A stretch of DNA of 64,000 nt, taken from contig DATCLS010000102.1 in assembly GCA_036563805.1 (NCBI GenBank), positions 1 to 64,000 on the forward strand, given 5' to 3'. The position numbers and the translations under genes are program-made. The notes beneath the pieces are model-generated. The model had not been told where the DNA came from. It saw only the letters and a program-made list of their open reading frames with translations, and ran no database searches. Below are positions 43,567 through 51,965 of this stretch, one piece after another. The DNA is from DATCLS01 sp036563805 (lineage in GTDB: Bacteria > Actinomycetota > Acidimicrobiia > Acidimicrobiales > VFJN01). The stretch's first letter is position 1. The number at the start of each line of letters is the position of its first letter.

Positions 43567-44277
43567 CTACGCCCCCACCAGCTGGAGCACGTTCTCGACG
43601 GTGGCCGGCCCGTCGTGGACGACCTCGCCGTCGCGCAGCGCCACGCACCGGTCGACCCGCTCGACGTACAGCGGGTCGTGGGTGGCGACGATGACGGCGG
43701 CGCCGCTCTCGTGGGCCTCGTCCAGCAGCTCGAGCAGGGCCTCCTTGCCGGGGGCGTCGAGGCCGGCGAACGGCTCGTCGACGAGCAACAGCTGGAACGG
43801 CCGGGCCAGCCCGATGGCCAGCGACGTCTTCTGGCGCAGGCCCCGGCTGAACCGGGCGGGCAGGTCGTCGGCCCGCTCCAGCAGGCCCAGGCGCTCGAGC
43901 AGGTCGTCGAACTCGTCGAGGTCGGCGTCGACGCCGTGGAGGGAGGCGACGTAGGCCAGGTGCTCGCGCACGCTGAGGTCGTCGTAGAGCACCGGGTCGT
44001 CGGGCACGAAGCTCACGACCGCCCGGGCGTCGGAGGCGCCGGCCGGCACGCCGAGCACCTCGATCGTGCCCTCGGTCAGCTCCAGCAGCCCGGCCACCAG
44101 CCGGAGCAGCGTCGACTTGCCCGAGCCGTTGTGCCCGACGAGCGCCACGCGCTGACCCTCGGGTACGACCAGGTCGAGCGGTGCAAGCGCCACCAGGTCG
44201 CCGTACGACTTGGAGGCGCCGACCGTGCGGAGCACGGGCTCGAGCGGTTCGTCGGCCACGTCGGCCACCTCAGCCAC
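43567..44277 (-). CDS. ABC transporter ATPase (CcmA/heme-exporter-like)
   Basis: 236 residues from GTG 44277. Walker A GHNGSGKST, signature-region FSRGLRQKTSLAIGLA (SRGLRQK in place of LSGGQ, as in ABC-2 exporters), Walker B LLLVDEPFAGLDAPG, then THDPLYVERVD. Ends with a short regulatory tail. Its start overlaps the permease gene upstream by 8 bases, so the two form one exporter. A longer start at 44355 would add unconserved Arg/Pro residues. Substrate unknown. Confidence 0.9.
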   Translation of the reverse strand: MAEVADVADEPLEPVLRTVGASKSYGDLVALAPLDLVVPEGQRVALVGHNGSGKSTLLRLVAGLLELTEGTIEVLGVPAGASDARAVVSFVPDDPVLYDDLSVREHLAYVASLHGVDADLDEFDDLLERLGLLERADDLPARFSRGLRQKTSLAIGLARPFQLLLVDEPFAGLDAPGKEALLELLDEAHESGAAVIVATHDPLYVERVDRCVALRDGEVVHDGPATVENVLQLVGA

Positions 44278-45928
44278 CGGCCACCTCCTCGGATCGCGGG
44301 CGCTTGTCCGGGAACGCCTGGTCGAGCGCGGCCTTCCAGGCGGCGTGCAGGTCATCGCGCCGGCGGACCCACCAGGCGACCACCGCGAAGCCGATGACCA
44401 CGCCGACCGCGGCGTTGCCGGCGGCGGCCCACGGGGACCCGCCGCCGTCAGCCGCGGCGCGGGCAGCGAGCACGGGCAACGTGCCGCCGACCGCCAGGAC
44501 CAGCGGCCACACCGAGCGGACGAGGACCCGCATGCCGGCCACCTCGGGCGGGACCAGGCTCCAGCCGGCGTCCTCGGTGTCGGGGGCGCCGGAGAGCACG
44601 CTCGTCACCGCCCCGGCCACCCCGCCGAGCGCCGCCGGCACCACACACACGGCCGCCACCGCCACGGCGGCGCGGCTCGGCTCCACGAGGACGGCGGCCG
44701 CCGCCCCCAGCAGGCAGGTCACCGCCATCACGCCGACGCCCACCGCCAGGTGGCGAGCGTGCACGTCGCCCCGGCGCCCGGGGACGGCCGCCAGCCGGCT
44801 CGGGTGGTCGACCTCCTGGGCCAGCGGCTCGACCGCCTCGAGCCCGGCGAGGAACAGCGCCGCTCCGGCCGCGGCCAGCAGCGGCGTCGTGCCGGCCCAC
44901 ACGCCGCGCAAGGCGAGCCCGGCCCCGACGCCCAGCAGCACGAGCCGCCCGACGCGGGCGATCGGCCAGCGCAGCACGCCCCGCCACCCCCGGGCCCACA
45001 CGGGGAACCGGTCGGTGCCCCGCACGGGCAGCCGGACCCAGGGCCGCACCCGAGGCAGCTCCAGGGCCAGCTGGCGGCGCAGGACCAGCACGGTGCGCAG
45101 GTCCTGAAGCGTGGCCGCGAAGCGCAGCTGGCCCACGAGGCGCGAGCGGCGCTCGGCCGACTCGACCGACAGGTCCCCGACCCGCAGCAGCCCGACGCCC
45201 AGCACGGCCAGCGAGACGGCGACGGCCGCCAGGCCCCAGGCGTCGAACCGCTCCGGCCACAGGCCGATGCGACCCCACCATGCGCACGGCGACGCGTCGA
45301 TGACGTCGAGGGCGCCCGCCAGGGCGGCGGCCGACGCCAGGATGCCGAGGCCCGTGCCGGCCGGGGACGGGAGCCGCCAGGCGGCGGCGCACAAGGCCGC
45401 GCCGTAGGCCAGCGCCACGGTGGCGAGGGTGAACACGACACCGCAGGCCGCCCACACGACGGCGTGGTGCTCGATGCGGCGGGAGGCCAGCACCCCGGCC
45501 TCGGTTCCGGCGACGGCGGCGACGAAGGCGAAGAACCGCAGCTGGCGCACGACTGGGCCCCGCAGCGCGGTCGTGCGGTCGACGGGCGCCAGCAGCACGT
45601 GGCGCACCTCGGCCCGCTCGAGCGCCAGCGGCCCGCCCCGGCACCCCGACCGGAGGCCGACGGCCAGCGCCAGGGCCACGGCGACGCCGAGCCAGTCGTC
45701 GCCGTGCCGGACCACGTCCGCGATCTGCGCCGGCGCCAGCCGGTCGTCGCCGACGACGCCGGTCAGCAGGTACAGGGCGACAGCGGCGATCAGCGCGGTG
45801 ATGTAGGCCTGGTAGAGGGCGTCGACCCAGTGGACGCCGGCGATGCGCCTGCGCCGGCGGTAGCGGCGCCACTCGCCGAGGGCGTGCTCGAGGTCGGCGT
45901 CGGGATCAGCGGTCGGGGCGGTCCACAC
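44270..45928 (-). CDS. ABC exporter membrane subunit, large
   Basis: 552 residues from GTG with about 12 predicted membrane segments in two groups. A conserved-looking cytoplasmic stretch (LRSGCRGGPLALERAEVRHVLLAPVDRTTALRGPVVRQL) follows the third helix, as in ABC-2 type permeases that carry the 'LLAPVDR' motif. C-terminal end is basic. Gene order DUF1707 protein, permease, ATPase with overlapping ends indicates one operon. No ligand motif visible. Confidence 0.78.
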   Translation of the reverse strand: MWTAPTADPDADLEHALGEWRRYRRRRRIAGVHWVDALYQAYITALIAAVALYLLTGVVGDDRLAPAQIADVVRHGDDWLGVAVALALAVGLRSGCRGGPLALERAEVRHVLLAPVDRTTALRGPVVRQLRFFAFVAAVAGTEAGVLASRRIEHHAVVWAACGVVFTLATVALAYGAALCAAAWRLPSPAGTGLGILASAAALAGALDVIDASPCAWWGRIGLWPERFDAWGLAAVAVSLAVLGVGLLRVGDLSVESAERRSRLVGQLRFAATLQDLRTVLVLRRQLALELPRVRPWVRLPVRGTDRFPVWARGWRGVLRWPIARVGRLVLLGVGAGLALRGVWAGTTPLLAAAGAALFLAGLEAVEPLAQEVDHPSRLAAVPGRRGDVHARHLAVGVGVMAVTCLLGAAAAVLVEPSRAAVAVAAVCVVPAALGGVAGAVTSVLSGAPDTEDAGWSLVPPEVAGMRVLVRSVWPLVLAVGGTLPVLAARAAADGGGSPWAAAGNAAVGVVIGFAVVAWWVRRRDDLHAAWKAALDQAFPDKRPRSEEVAGG

Positions 45929-46484
45929 CGAGGGCCGACGCTACAGCGCCGTCGCCCCGGGCCAGGACATCCTGCCCGACGTCGGCGTCGTCGGCCGGGT
46001 CGCCGGCCAGGGCGTTGTCGTGCGGTGGGCGGGGCCGGGTGAGCGCAAGCGCCGGCCACAGGAACCACAGCACCCACAGGCCGCTGCCCAGGGCCAGCAC
46101 CACGACTGCGGTCACGGCCAGGATGCGGGGCAGGTACGGCGCCACTTGCGCCCAGGTCAGCCCCGGGCCGGCGGCGACGGGCGGCGCGGCGGGCACGGGC
46201 GGCAGGTCGGCCAGCAGGTCGTCGAGGTCGCGCCCGGTGCGGGCCTGGAGGGCCCCACCGACGCGCTCCTCGTACTCGCCGACCGCCAGCCGGCCGTCGG
46301 CGTAGTGCTGGCCCAGGAGGGCGACGACCTCCTCGCGCTCGGCCTCGGAGACCCGGACGTCGGGGGCGCGCCCCGCCCGGGCGGGCTCGATCTCGCGGCC
46401 CCCACGGGCCTCACGCCCGACGCGGATCCCGCGGCTCTCGCGGCCGTCACGGACCTCGCGGGCCTCTCGGAAGCCGTAACACAT
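45906..46484 (-). CDS. DUF1707-domain membrane protein
   Basis: 192 residues. After an Arg/Glu-rich leader, a DUF1707 domain is clear at about 43-95 (VRVSEAEREEVVALLGQHYADGRLAVGEYEERVG, then RTGRDLDDLLADLP). One or two membrane helices follow (YLPRILAVTAVVVLALGSGLWVLWFLWPAL), then a polar tail. DUF1707 proteins are widespread in actinobacteria and of unknown role. The 3' end overlaps the permease start by 23 bases. The N-terminus is uncertain; a start nearer DVRVSEAE is possible. Confidence 0.75.
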   Translation of the reverse strand: MCYGFREAREVRDGRESRGIRVGREARGGREIEPARAGRAPDVRVSEAEREEVVALLGQHYADGRLAVGEYEERVGGALQARTGRDLDDLLADLPPVPAAPPVAAGPGLTWAQVAPYLPRILAVTAVVVLALGSGLWVLWFLWPALALTRPRPPHDNALAGDPADDADVGQDVLARGDGAVASALGVDRPDR

Positions 46485-46629
46485 GGGCGCCCTCGCTTGC
46501 CGTCGCCGTCGTCACCAGTCTGCCAGGTCACGGGCACGGAATGGCACCCCCGACCAGGGCGGTCAGGGGTGCGGCCGGATGCCGGTGACCGCGCGAGCGG
46601 CGGGCGATGGGGCGCCGGTCAGGCGCCGG

Positions 46630-47262
46630 TCAGGCGTCGGCGCCGACCGTGGCCTTGGACTCGGCCTTGGGGGCGACGGCCCGCTGGGCCCGCATCTTCT
46701 CGATGACCTGGCGACGCGTCGACTTCTTGAGGAAGCGCGTGCTGGCCACCATGGCCGGCCACAGGAACAGCCCCTTGGGGATGTGGAGCTTGGTCGGCTC
46801 CATGCCCCCGCACCCGATGGCGATCACCTGGTTGTCGTCGTCGAGGATGTACGGCATGTACCGCCGGAACAGAAACTCGCCCAGCAGGTTGGAGCCCGGG
46901 AACACGTAGCGGCCCGAGATGTGGTTGACGAGGATCGACGACTCGTCGTCCACCGGCACGACCCGGACCGACTGCTGGTGCGGGAACGGGTCGCGGCCAC
47001 CGGGCGCACCCGGGGTCTTGTACTCGCCCCAGCGGACGTAACAGGGCTCGAGCTCGAGGATCTTGGCCTGGCGCTTCTGCTGGACGACGCCGAAGAAATC
47101 GTGGTCGACGTCGTAGACCTGGCCCTTCCGCAGCTCGGGCTCGTCGGTGAGCACCTCGGCGTGGAAGATGTTGACGCTGAAGAGGTTCTGGGGCTTGGAC
47201 AGCCAATCCCACACGGCGTCTGCGGGAGCCCCGACCCGCAGCATGCGTTCACACGTCCCCAT
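46630..47262 (-). CDS. SRPBCC-superfamily protein
   Basis: 210 residues. MLRVGAPADAVWDWLSKPQNLFSVNIFHAEVLTD is the usual SRPBCC opening strand and helix; later parts (SVRVVPVDDESSILVNHISGRYV, then FLFRRYMPYILDDDNQVIAIGCGG) continue the helix-grip fold. Basic tail. Members bind hydrophobic ligands or act as cyclases. GGAGG precedes the ATG. An imperfect inverted repeat GTTAGT-GA-ACTATC lies at 47299-47312 upstream. No known subfamily recognised. Confidence 0.6.
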   Translation of the reverse strand: MGTCERMLRVGAPADAVWDWLSKPQNLFSVNIFHAEVLTDEPELRKGQVYDVDHDFFGVVQQKRQAKILELEPCYVRWGEYKTPGAPGGRDPFPHQQSVRVVPVDDESSILVNHISGRYVFPGSNLLGEFLFRRYMPYILDDDNQVIAIGCGGMEPTKLHIPKGLFLWPAMVASTRFLKKSTRRQVIEKMRAQRAVAPKAESKATVGADA

Positions 47263-47311
47263 TGGCGATCCTCCCGGCCGACTCCGCCCAATAGGGAATG
47301 TTAGTGAACTA

Positions 47312-47503
47312 TCAGGCGGCGGGGAGACGCCGGCGCTCGCCGCCGACCTCGGCGGGCGAGCCCTCCGGCGTGGCCAACGGCCGCTCGCGCCGCAGCAGGC
47401 GGCGGGCGGAGCGGGTGACCATCCAGCCCATGAGCACCATCCACATGATGAAGGCCAGGGCCAGGCCGTAGACGTAGAGGCGCAGCAGGCTGTCGCCGGT
47501 CAT
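47312..47503 (-). CDS. Small single-pass membrane protein
   Basis: 63 residues. One membrane helix (LYVYGLALAFIMWMVLMGWMV, residues ~9-29), then a basic stretch RSARRLLRRERP and a polar tail. Its ATG overlaps the stop of the upstream zinc-ribbon gene, so both are co-translated. Function unknown. Confidence 0.6.
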   Translation of the reverse strand: MTGDSLLRLYVYGLALAFIMWMVLMGWMVTRSARRLLRRERPLATPEGSPAEVGGERRRLPAA

Positions 47504-47751
47504 GCGTCGTGCTCCTCGATCACGCGCACTGATCGCCCGACCACCCCGTCGGGGCGGGCCCGCACGATCCGGCCGCACAGCGGGCAGACGGCGCCGCCGT
47601 GGCCGTCGGTGCAGGCGTCGCGCAGCCTCCATCCGGAGGCGCCGCAGCGCCTGGTTGCCTCATCGACCATCCCGTTGGACGCGAGCGCCATCGTGGCGCT
47701 CCGACCATGACCGGCTCCCCAGCTTCGGACCCCCCGCCAGGTGATGGACAT
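47500..47751 (-). CDS. Small Cys-rich zinc-ribbon protein
   Basis: 83 residues if started at 47751; ATG 47691 or 47670 would give 63 or 56. Cysteines CGASGWRLRDAC and CPLCGR form a likely zinc site, followed by IVRARPDGVVGRSVRVIEEHD. It is the first gene of a two-gene unit with a small membrane protein. Four TTGCGGC repeats lie just upstream. Family unknown. Confidence 0.55.
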   Translation of the reverse strand: MSITWRGVRSWGAGHGRSATMALASNGMVDEATRRCGASGWRLRDACTDGHGGAVCPLCGRIVRARPDGVVGRSVRVIEEHDA

Positions 47752-47762
47752 GTCCTCATCCT

Positions 47763-47797
47763 TTGCGGCTTGCGGCGTGTTGCGGCGTGCTTGCGGC
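47763..47797. repeat. Four direct TTGCGGC repeats
   Basis: Copies at 47763-47769, 47770-47776, 47780-47786 and 47791-47797. The last three are 10 and 11 bases apart, one helical turn, which favours a protein-binding array. They lie 12-46 bases upstream of the longest start of the zinc-ribbon gene. Confidence 0.55.
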
Positions 47798-47917
47798 GAA
47801 TACTGCTCGGGCTCGGCGATCAGCCCGTGTACTTGGACGGTTCAGAAAGACCGACTGTGCTCAGTATGGAGCGGTGCACGAGCCTCTCGCAAGGACCCTG
47901 GCCCCAGCGCGACCGCC

Positions 47918-48121
47918 TCAGCGGTCGAACTCGCCCTCCCTCACGCCACCCAGGAAGGCTTCCCACTCGGCCGGCGTGAACTCGAGGACAGGGCCGTCTC
48001 CCTGCTGCTTCGAGTCGCGGACGCCCACCGTGCCGTCGGCGGCGAACGCCACCTCGACGCAGTTGTCGCCCCCGCTCGATCTGCTCGACGTGCGCCAGTT
48101 GGTGAACTTGGGTGCGCTCAT
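47918..48121 (-). CDS. DUF397-domain protein
   Basis: 67 residues matching DUF397: FTNWRTSSRSSGGDNCVEVAF, then VGVRDSKQQGDGPVLEFTPAEWEAFLGGVREGEFD. In streptomycetes such proteins are encoded next to an XRE/DUF5753 regulator, as here (48405), and behave like a toxin-antitoxin or signalling pair (BldB-like neighbourhood). Same strand as, and downstream of, the regulator, 283 bases apart. Confidence 0.9.
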   Translation of the reverse strand: MSAPKFTNWRTSSRSSGGDNCVEVAFAADGTVGVRDSKQQGDGPVLEFTPAEWEAFLGGVREGEFDR

Positions 48122-48208
48122 CGGCTCGACCCCTCCCAGACTGCTCAGCGGCCATGTTCAGCCCGTGCCGCTATACAGCCCAGACTCTTTAACTGTGTCC
48201 GAGTATCA

Positions 48209-48261
48209 CTCCGTACGACCACGGAGCGCAAGCATCTCCGCAAATCACCACTGTGAGTGGT
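48209..48261. promoter_or_regulatory. Two inverted repeats between XRE and DUF397 genes
   Basis: CTCCGT-N6-ACGGAG (48209-48226) and ACCACT-GTG-AGTGGT (48247-48261), both perfect. They lie in the 283-base gap upstream of the DUF397 gene. Either operators or a terminator of the XRE gene. Confidence 0.45.
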
Positions 48262-48404
48262 CAGCGAGCCACCCTCGACGGTGCCGTGCGGGTGCGACCG
48301 CAGGCCGTGGGCATCGGCCAGCCGGCGGGGCCACCCGGCCGGTCACGGCGTCGGCGCGTCGGTGGCGCCGCTGGCCCTGCGGTCAGGCGGTCGGGCCTGC
48401 GCGC

Positions 48405-49271
48405 TCAGGCCACGGACAGCTTCTTGGCGCAGTCGATGAGGAACTCGAGGCTCTTCTCCACCGGCCAGGCCGCGGCGCGCATGTGCTCGTACAGCGCCTC
48501 GTAGTTGGCGACCCCGGTCGGATCCGTGAGCTCGGTGATGACGATGTCGTCGGTGACGGTGTCGACCGTGACGACCGTCGGGTCGCCCTCGCCGAACGTG
48601 TAGATCGAGAACGCCGAGCGCGGCACGGCGTAGTTCTCGATCTCGGCGTCGATGGGCAGCACGCGCACGGTGATCGTCTTGCTGGCGTTCACCGTGGCCG
48701 TCATGTTGTAGAGCTGCTCCTTGACGATCTCGGCGGGGGCGGCCAGCCGCCGGATCGCCACCTCGTCGATGAGGACCTCGTAGATCGGCCCGCCCGGCCG
48801 GCGCAGCATCCGCTGGCGACCCAACCGGCCCTCGACGACCTTCTCGATCTCGTAGTCGCTCCGGCCGGCGTGCTGATCGATCTCCGCCCGGGCCCGCGTG
48901 AAGCTCGGGGTCTGGAGCAGCCCGGGGATGAACGTCATCTGGTACTCGCGGATGTGCCGGGCGCCGGCCTCCAGGTCGGCGCTGCGGGCCTGGCGGGCGC
49001 CCATCGCCCGGTTCGAGTCCCACCAGCCCCGCTCGCCCGCCTCGCGGGCGATGGTCATGATCAGCATCCAGCGGTCGCCGTCGACGTCCAGCGCCTCGAG
49101 GATCCGCATCACGTCGTCCTGGTCGACGACGTGGCCGTTCTCCAGGCGGGAGATCTGGGCGCGGCTCTGCCCGACCTTACTCGCCAGCTGCTCGTGTGTC
49201 AGTCCCGCTTCCGTCCGCAGCGCTCGCAGCTCGGCCGCGAGGCGCAGACGGCGAACGTAGGGGCTGATCAA
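48405..49271 (-). CDS. XRE-family regulator with DUF5753
   Basis: 288 residues from TTG 49271, which has GGAGG 8 bases upstream; no ATG or GTG lies nearer. N-terminal helix-turn-helix (about 10-65: LRALRTEAGLTHEQLASKVGQ, SRAQISRLENG), then DUF5753 (about 95-280) including QMTFIPGLLQTPSFTRARAE and VLIDEVAIRR. This architecture is typical of streptomycete regulators paired with DUF397 proteins. Probably autoregulatory. The ligand domain's effector is unknown. Confidence 0.88.
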   Translation of the reverse strand: MISPYVRRLRLAAELRALRTEAGLTHEQLASKVGQSRAQISRLENGHVVDQDDVMRILEALDVDGDRWMLIMTIAREAGERGWWDSNRAMGARQARSADLEAGARHIREYQMTFIPGLLQTPSFTRARAEIDQHAGRSDYEIEKVVEGRLGRQRMLRRPGGPIYEVLIDEVAIRRLAAPAEIVKEQLYNMTATVNASKTITVRVLPIDAEIENYAVPRSAFSIYTFGEGDPTVVTVDTVTDDIVITELTDPTGVANYEALYEHMRAAAWPVEKSLEFLIDCAKKLSVA

Positions 49272-49503
49272 TCCGGGGTCCTCCGAGAACGGTCTCCGAC
49301 CGACAGACAGTAGGACATCGACACCCCCGACATACGCACCGTAGCGAGCCGGAACGCGGTGCGAGCGGGGCCGGAAAACCCCCTCGCACGAATGCGCTGG
49401 TCCACCCGGCTGTGCCTGGCGTGCGGCCGGGCGGCCGGGAATGGGGCTGTGCCGGCCGGGAATTCGGTCGCCGGGACGGCGGCCGGCCGCCAAGCTCGGC
49501 GGC

Positions 49504-50046
49504 ATGCACCTCTCCACCGCGGCACTGGAGGCCGGCCTCGACACGGTCCGGGCGGCGCCCGCCGACGACGGGCGCCTCGAGCTGATCGTTCGCCGCCCGG
49601 CGGTCGGCGAGCGCGAGGAGCTGGCCGAGGGCCAGCTCGACACGGCCGAAGGGCTGGTGGGCGACTCGTGGCGGGCCCGGGGCAGCCGCCGCGGCCCGGC
49701 CGACCCCGACGCCCAGATCACGCTCATGAACGCCCGGGCCGCGCTGCTGGTGGCGGTCGACCCCGCCCGCCGGGCGCTCGCCGGCGACCAGCTGTATGTC
49801 GACCTCGACCTGAGCGAGTCCAACCTGCCCCCCGGCACCCGGCTGGCGATCGGCGACGCGGTGATCGAGCTCAGCGCCAAGCCCCACACCGGGTGCGCCA
49901 AGTTCTCGGCCCGGTTCGGGAAGGAGGCCCTGCGGTTCGTCAACTCGCCCGAGGGGCGCAAGCTTCGGCTGCGGGGCGCCAACGCCCGCGTGGTCGTGGG
50001 CGGGACCGTGCGGGCCGGCGACCGGGTGCGCAAGCTCGGGTCGTAG
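49504..50046 (+). CDS. MOSC-domain protein
   Basis: 180 residues. The MOSC core is seen in the Cys-containing KPHTGCAKFSARFGKEAL, with ITLMNARAALLVAVD and GDQLYVDLDLSESNLPPGTRLAIGDAVIEL. MOSC domains bind sulfur carried as persulfide and serve molybdenum-cofactor sulfuration or the mARC-type reductases. No molybdoenzyme gene is adjacent. Stand-alone gene, divergent from the XRE regulator across 232 bases with no strong motif. Confidence 0.85.
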   Translation: MHLSTAALEAGLDTVRAAPADDGRLELIVRRPAVGEREELAEGQLDTAEGLVGDSWRARGSRRGPADPDAQITLMNARAALLVAVDPARRALAGDQLYVDLDLSESNLPPGTRLAIGDAVIELSAKPHTGCAKFSARFGKEALRFVNSPEGRKLRLRGANARVVVGGTVRAGDRVRKLGS

Positions 50047-50178
50047 CCGGCGGCCGCGCTCAGTGCCGGTCGGCCACCCGCCGGCGACTCGCTGGTCACC
50101 GGGCGCGCAACCTGCTGCGCCCAGCGCGGCCGATCCGCCGGCCTCGACGGGCGAAGTGACACTACCGTAGGCGCTGCC

Positions 50179-51024
50179 GTGACCGAGGCGACGACTCCCG
50201 CACCAGGCGCTTCGGGGCCCGACGACGTGCCCGACATCGTCAGCCGCGTCCCCCACCCCGCGCGCATATGGGACTACCTGCTGGGTGGGTTCGCCAACTT
50301 CGCGGCCGACCGCGAGGCGGCCGAGAAGGTGGCCGCCGTCGCCCCCGGCGGACTGGAGACGGCGCGGGCCATCGTCCAGGCCAACCGGCGGTTCCTCGGC
50401 CGGGCCGTCCGCTACCTGACCGACGAGGCGGGCATCCGCCAGTTCCTCGACATCGGGACCGGCGTGCCGACCGAGGGCAACACCCACGAGGTGGCCCAGG
50501 CGGAGGCGCCCGAGTCGCGCGTCGTCTACGTCGACAACGACCCGATCGTGCTCGCCCTGGCCCGCTCGCTGCTGCGGAGCACGCCCGAGGGCGCCACCGC
50601 CTATCTGTCGGGCGACCTCCGCCAGCCCGAGGACATCCTGGACCGGGCCCGGGAGACGCTCGACTTCGACCGGCCGATCGCCCTCATGCTGGTGGCGGTC
50701 CTCCACCTGATCGGCGAGGACGAGGACGCCCACGGGATCGTGGCCCGGCTGGTCGACGGGCTGGCGCCGGGTAGCTACCTGGTCGTGTCCTGCCTGGCCA
50801 GCGATATCGAGCCCGCGCGGATGGCCGAGGCGGCCGGCCGGCACGACCGGCTCGTGCAGCGCGACCTTGTGCTGCGGTCGTACGACGACCTCGGCCGGTT
50901 CTTCGCGGGCCTCGATCTGGTCGAGCCCGGCATCGTGCCCGTCCACCGGTGGCGGCGGTCATCGGGGCCGCCGGAGGGCGCGCCGGAGGTGCCGATCTAC
51001 GGGGCGGTGGGGCGGAAGCCCTAG
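50179..51024 (+). CDS. SAM-dependent methyltransferase, SAV2177 family
   Basis: 281 residues from GTG. Family hallmarks PHPARIWDYLLGGFANFAADREAAEKV and RQFLDIGTGVPTEGNTHEVAQ (SAM loop), VVYVDNDPIVLALAR, and the C-terminal VPIYGAVGRKP. This methyltransferase family is almost restricted to actinomycetes and has no firm substrate. A diverged paralogue is encoded at 52788-53849 on the other strand. Confidence 0.9.
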   Translation: MTEATTPAPGASGPDDVPDIVSRVPHPARIWDYLLGGFANFAADREAAEKVAAVAPGGLETARAIVQANRRFLGRAVRYLTDEAGIRQFLDIGTGVPTEGNTHEVAQAEAPESRVVYVDNDPIVLALARSLLRSTPEGATAYLSGDLRQPEDILDRARETLDFDRPIALMLVAVLHLIGEDEDAHGIVARLVDGLAPGSYLVVSCLASDIEPARMAEAAGRHDRLVQRDLVLRSYDDLGRFFAGLDLVEPGIVPVHRWRRSSGPPEGAPEVPIYGAVGRKP

Positions 51025-51080
51025 ACGATCGGGGCTCCGGGCGTTCGGGGCGTTCCGCGGGGCTCCCGGCCGGGGCGGGC

Positions 51081-51965
51081 TCAGGCCCGGCCCCCGTGAT
51101 CCGGTTGGTCCGCCTCGGCAGCCTGGCGGACGTCCGGCAGGTCGAGGAGCTGTCCGTAGTCCACGAACGCCCGCAGCGTGTGGCCGCCGTCCACCCCCAG
51201 GTGCTGGCCGGTGACCCACGACGACTCGGGGCCGGCCAAGTAGCGGACGGCCCGGGCGATGTCGTCGACCTCGCCCGGGCGGGCGAGCGGCTGGCCAGCG
51301 AGGAAGGCCGCCATCATGGGACCGTTGGCGAAGGCCCGGGCGGTGGCCGGGGTGCGGGTCATGCCGGGGCGGACCGAGTTGACCCGCACGCCCAGCTCGC
51401 CCAGCTCGTCGGCCGCCACCCGGACCAGCTGGTCGACGGCGGCCTTGCCGGCCGCGTAGCTGGCCAGGTAGCGGGTGGAGAAGGCGGCGGCGGTGGACGA
51501 CACGGCCACGAACGACCCCGACCCGGCCCGCACCATCGCCCGGCCGGCGTGCTTGAGCACGAGGTACACGGGCCGGACGTTGCGGTCGACCTCCTCGCTG
51601 AACTGGTCGTCGCCGTAGAGCAGCACCGGGGAGATCGAGCCGCCGCCGGGGACGACGACCGCGATGTGCAGGCGGCGCTCGGCGTCGGCGGCCGCGTCCA
51701 CCGCGGCGGCGACGCTGGCGCCGTCGAGGGCGTCGCAGACGACCCGGTCCACGGTCAGGCCCTCGCCGGCCAGGGTGGCGGCCGCCTCCGCGAGCTTGCG
51801 TTCGGTGCGGCCGGCGATCGTCACCCGGGCGCCGTCCCGGGCCAGCAGGCGCGCGCTGCCCAGCCCGATGCCGCTGCCGCCGCCCACGACGAGGGCGTGG
51901 TGGCCTGCCAGGGGCGGGGTCCCGGGGCCCGGCGGCGGTCCCGGTCGGGCTTCGGTCCCGGTCAC
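51081..51965 (-). CDS. Short-chain dehydrogenase/reductase
   Basis: 294 residues from GTG 51965, which overlaps the stop of the SnoaL-like gene (GTGA). NAD(P) motif VGGGSGIGLG, catalytic SYAAGK, Ser in AVSSTAAAF. The first ~20 residues are Pro/Gly-rich. C-terminal TGQHLGVDGGHTLR is standard; an extra ~25-residue tail (FVDYGQLLDLPDVRQAAEAD) follows. Coupled to a SnoaL-like protein as in the pair at 42.2-43.4 kb, but in reverse gene order. Confidence 0.87.
   Translation of the reverse strand: MTGTEARPGPPPGPGTPPLAGHHALVVGGGSGIGLGSARLLARDGARVTIAGRTERKLAEAAATLAGEGLTVDRVVCDALDGASVAAAVDAAADAERRLHIAVVVPGGGSISPVLLYGDDQFSEEVDRNVRPVYLVLKHAGRAMVRAGSGSFVAVSSTAAAFSTRYLASYAAGKAAVDQLVRVAADELGELGVRVNSVRPGMTRTPATARAFANGPMMAAFLAGQPLARPGEVDDIARAVRYLAGPESSWVTGQHLGVDGGHTLRAFVDYGQLLDLPDVRQAAEADQPDHGGRA

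Noticed and set aside
47299..47312. Inverted repeat GTTAGT-GA-ACTATC as a fifth ATCTGACA-type operator
   Set aside because: Only the TCAG half fits; arm sequence and spacing differ from the other four.
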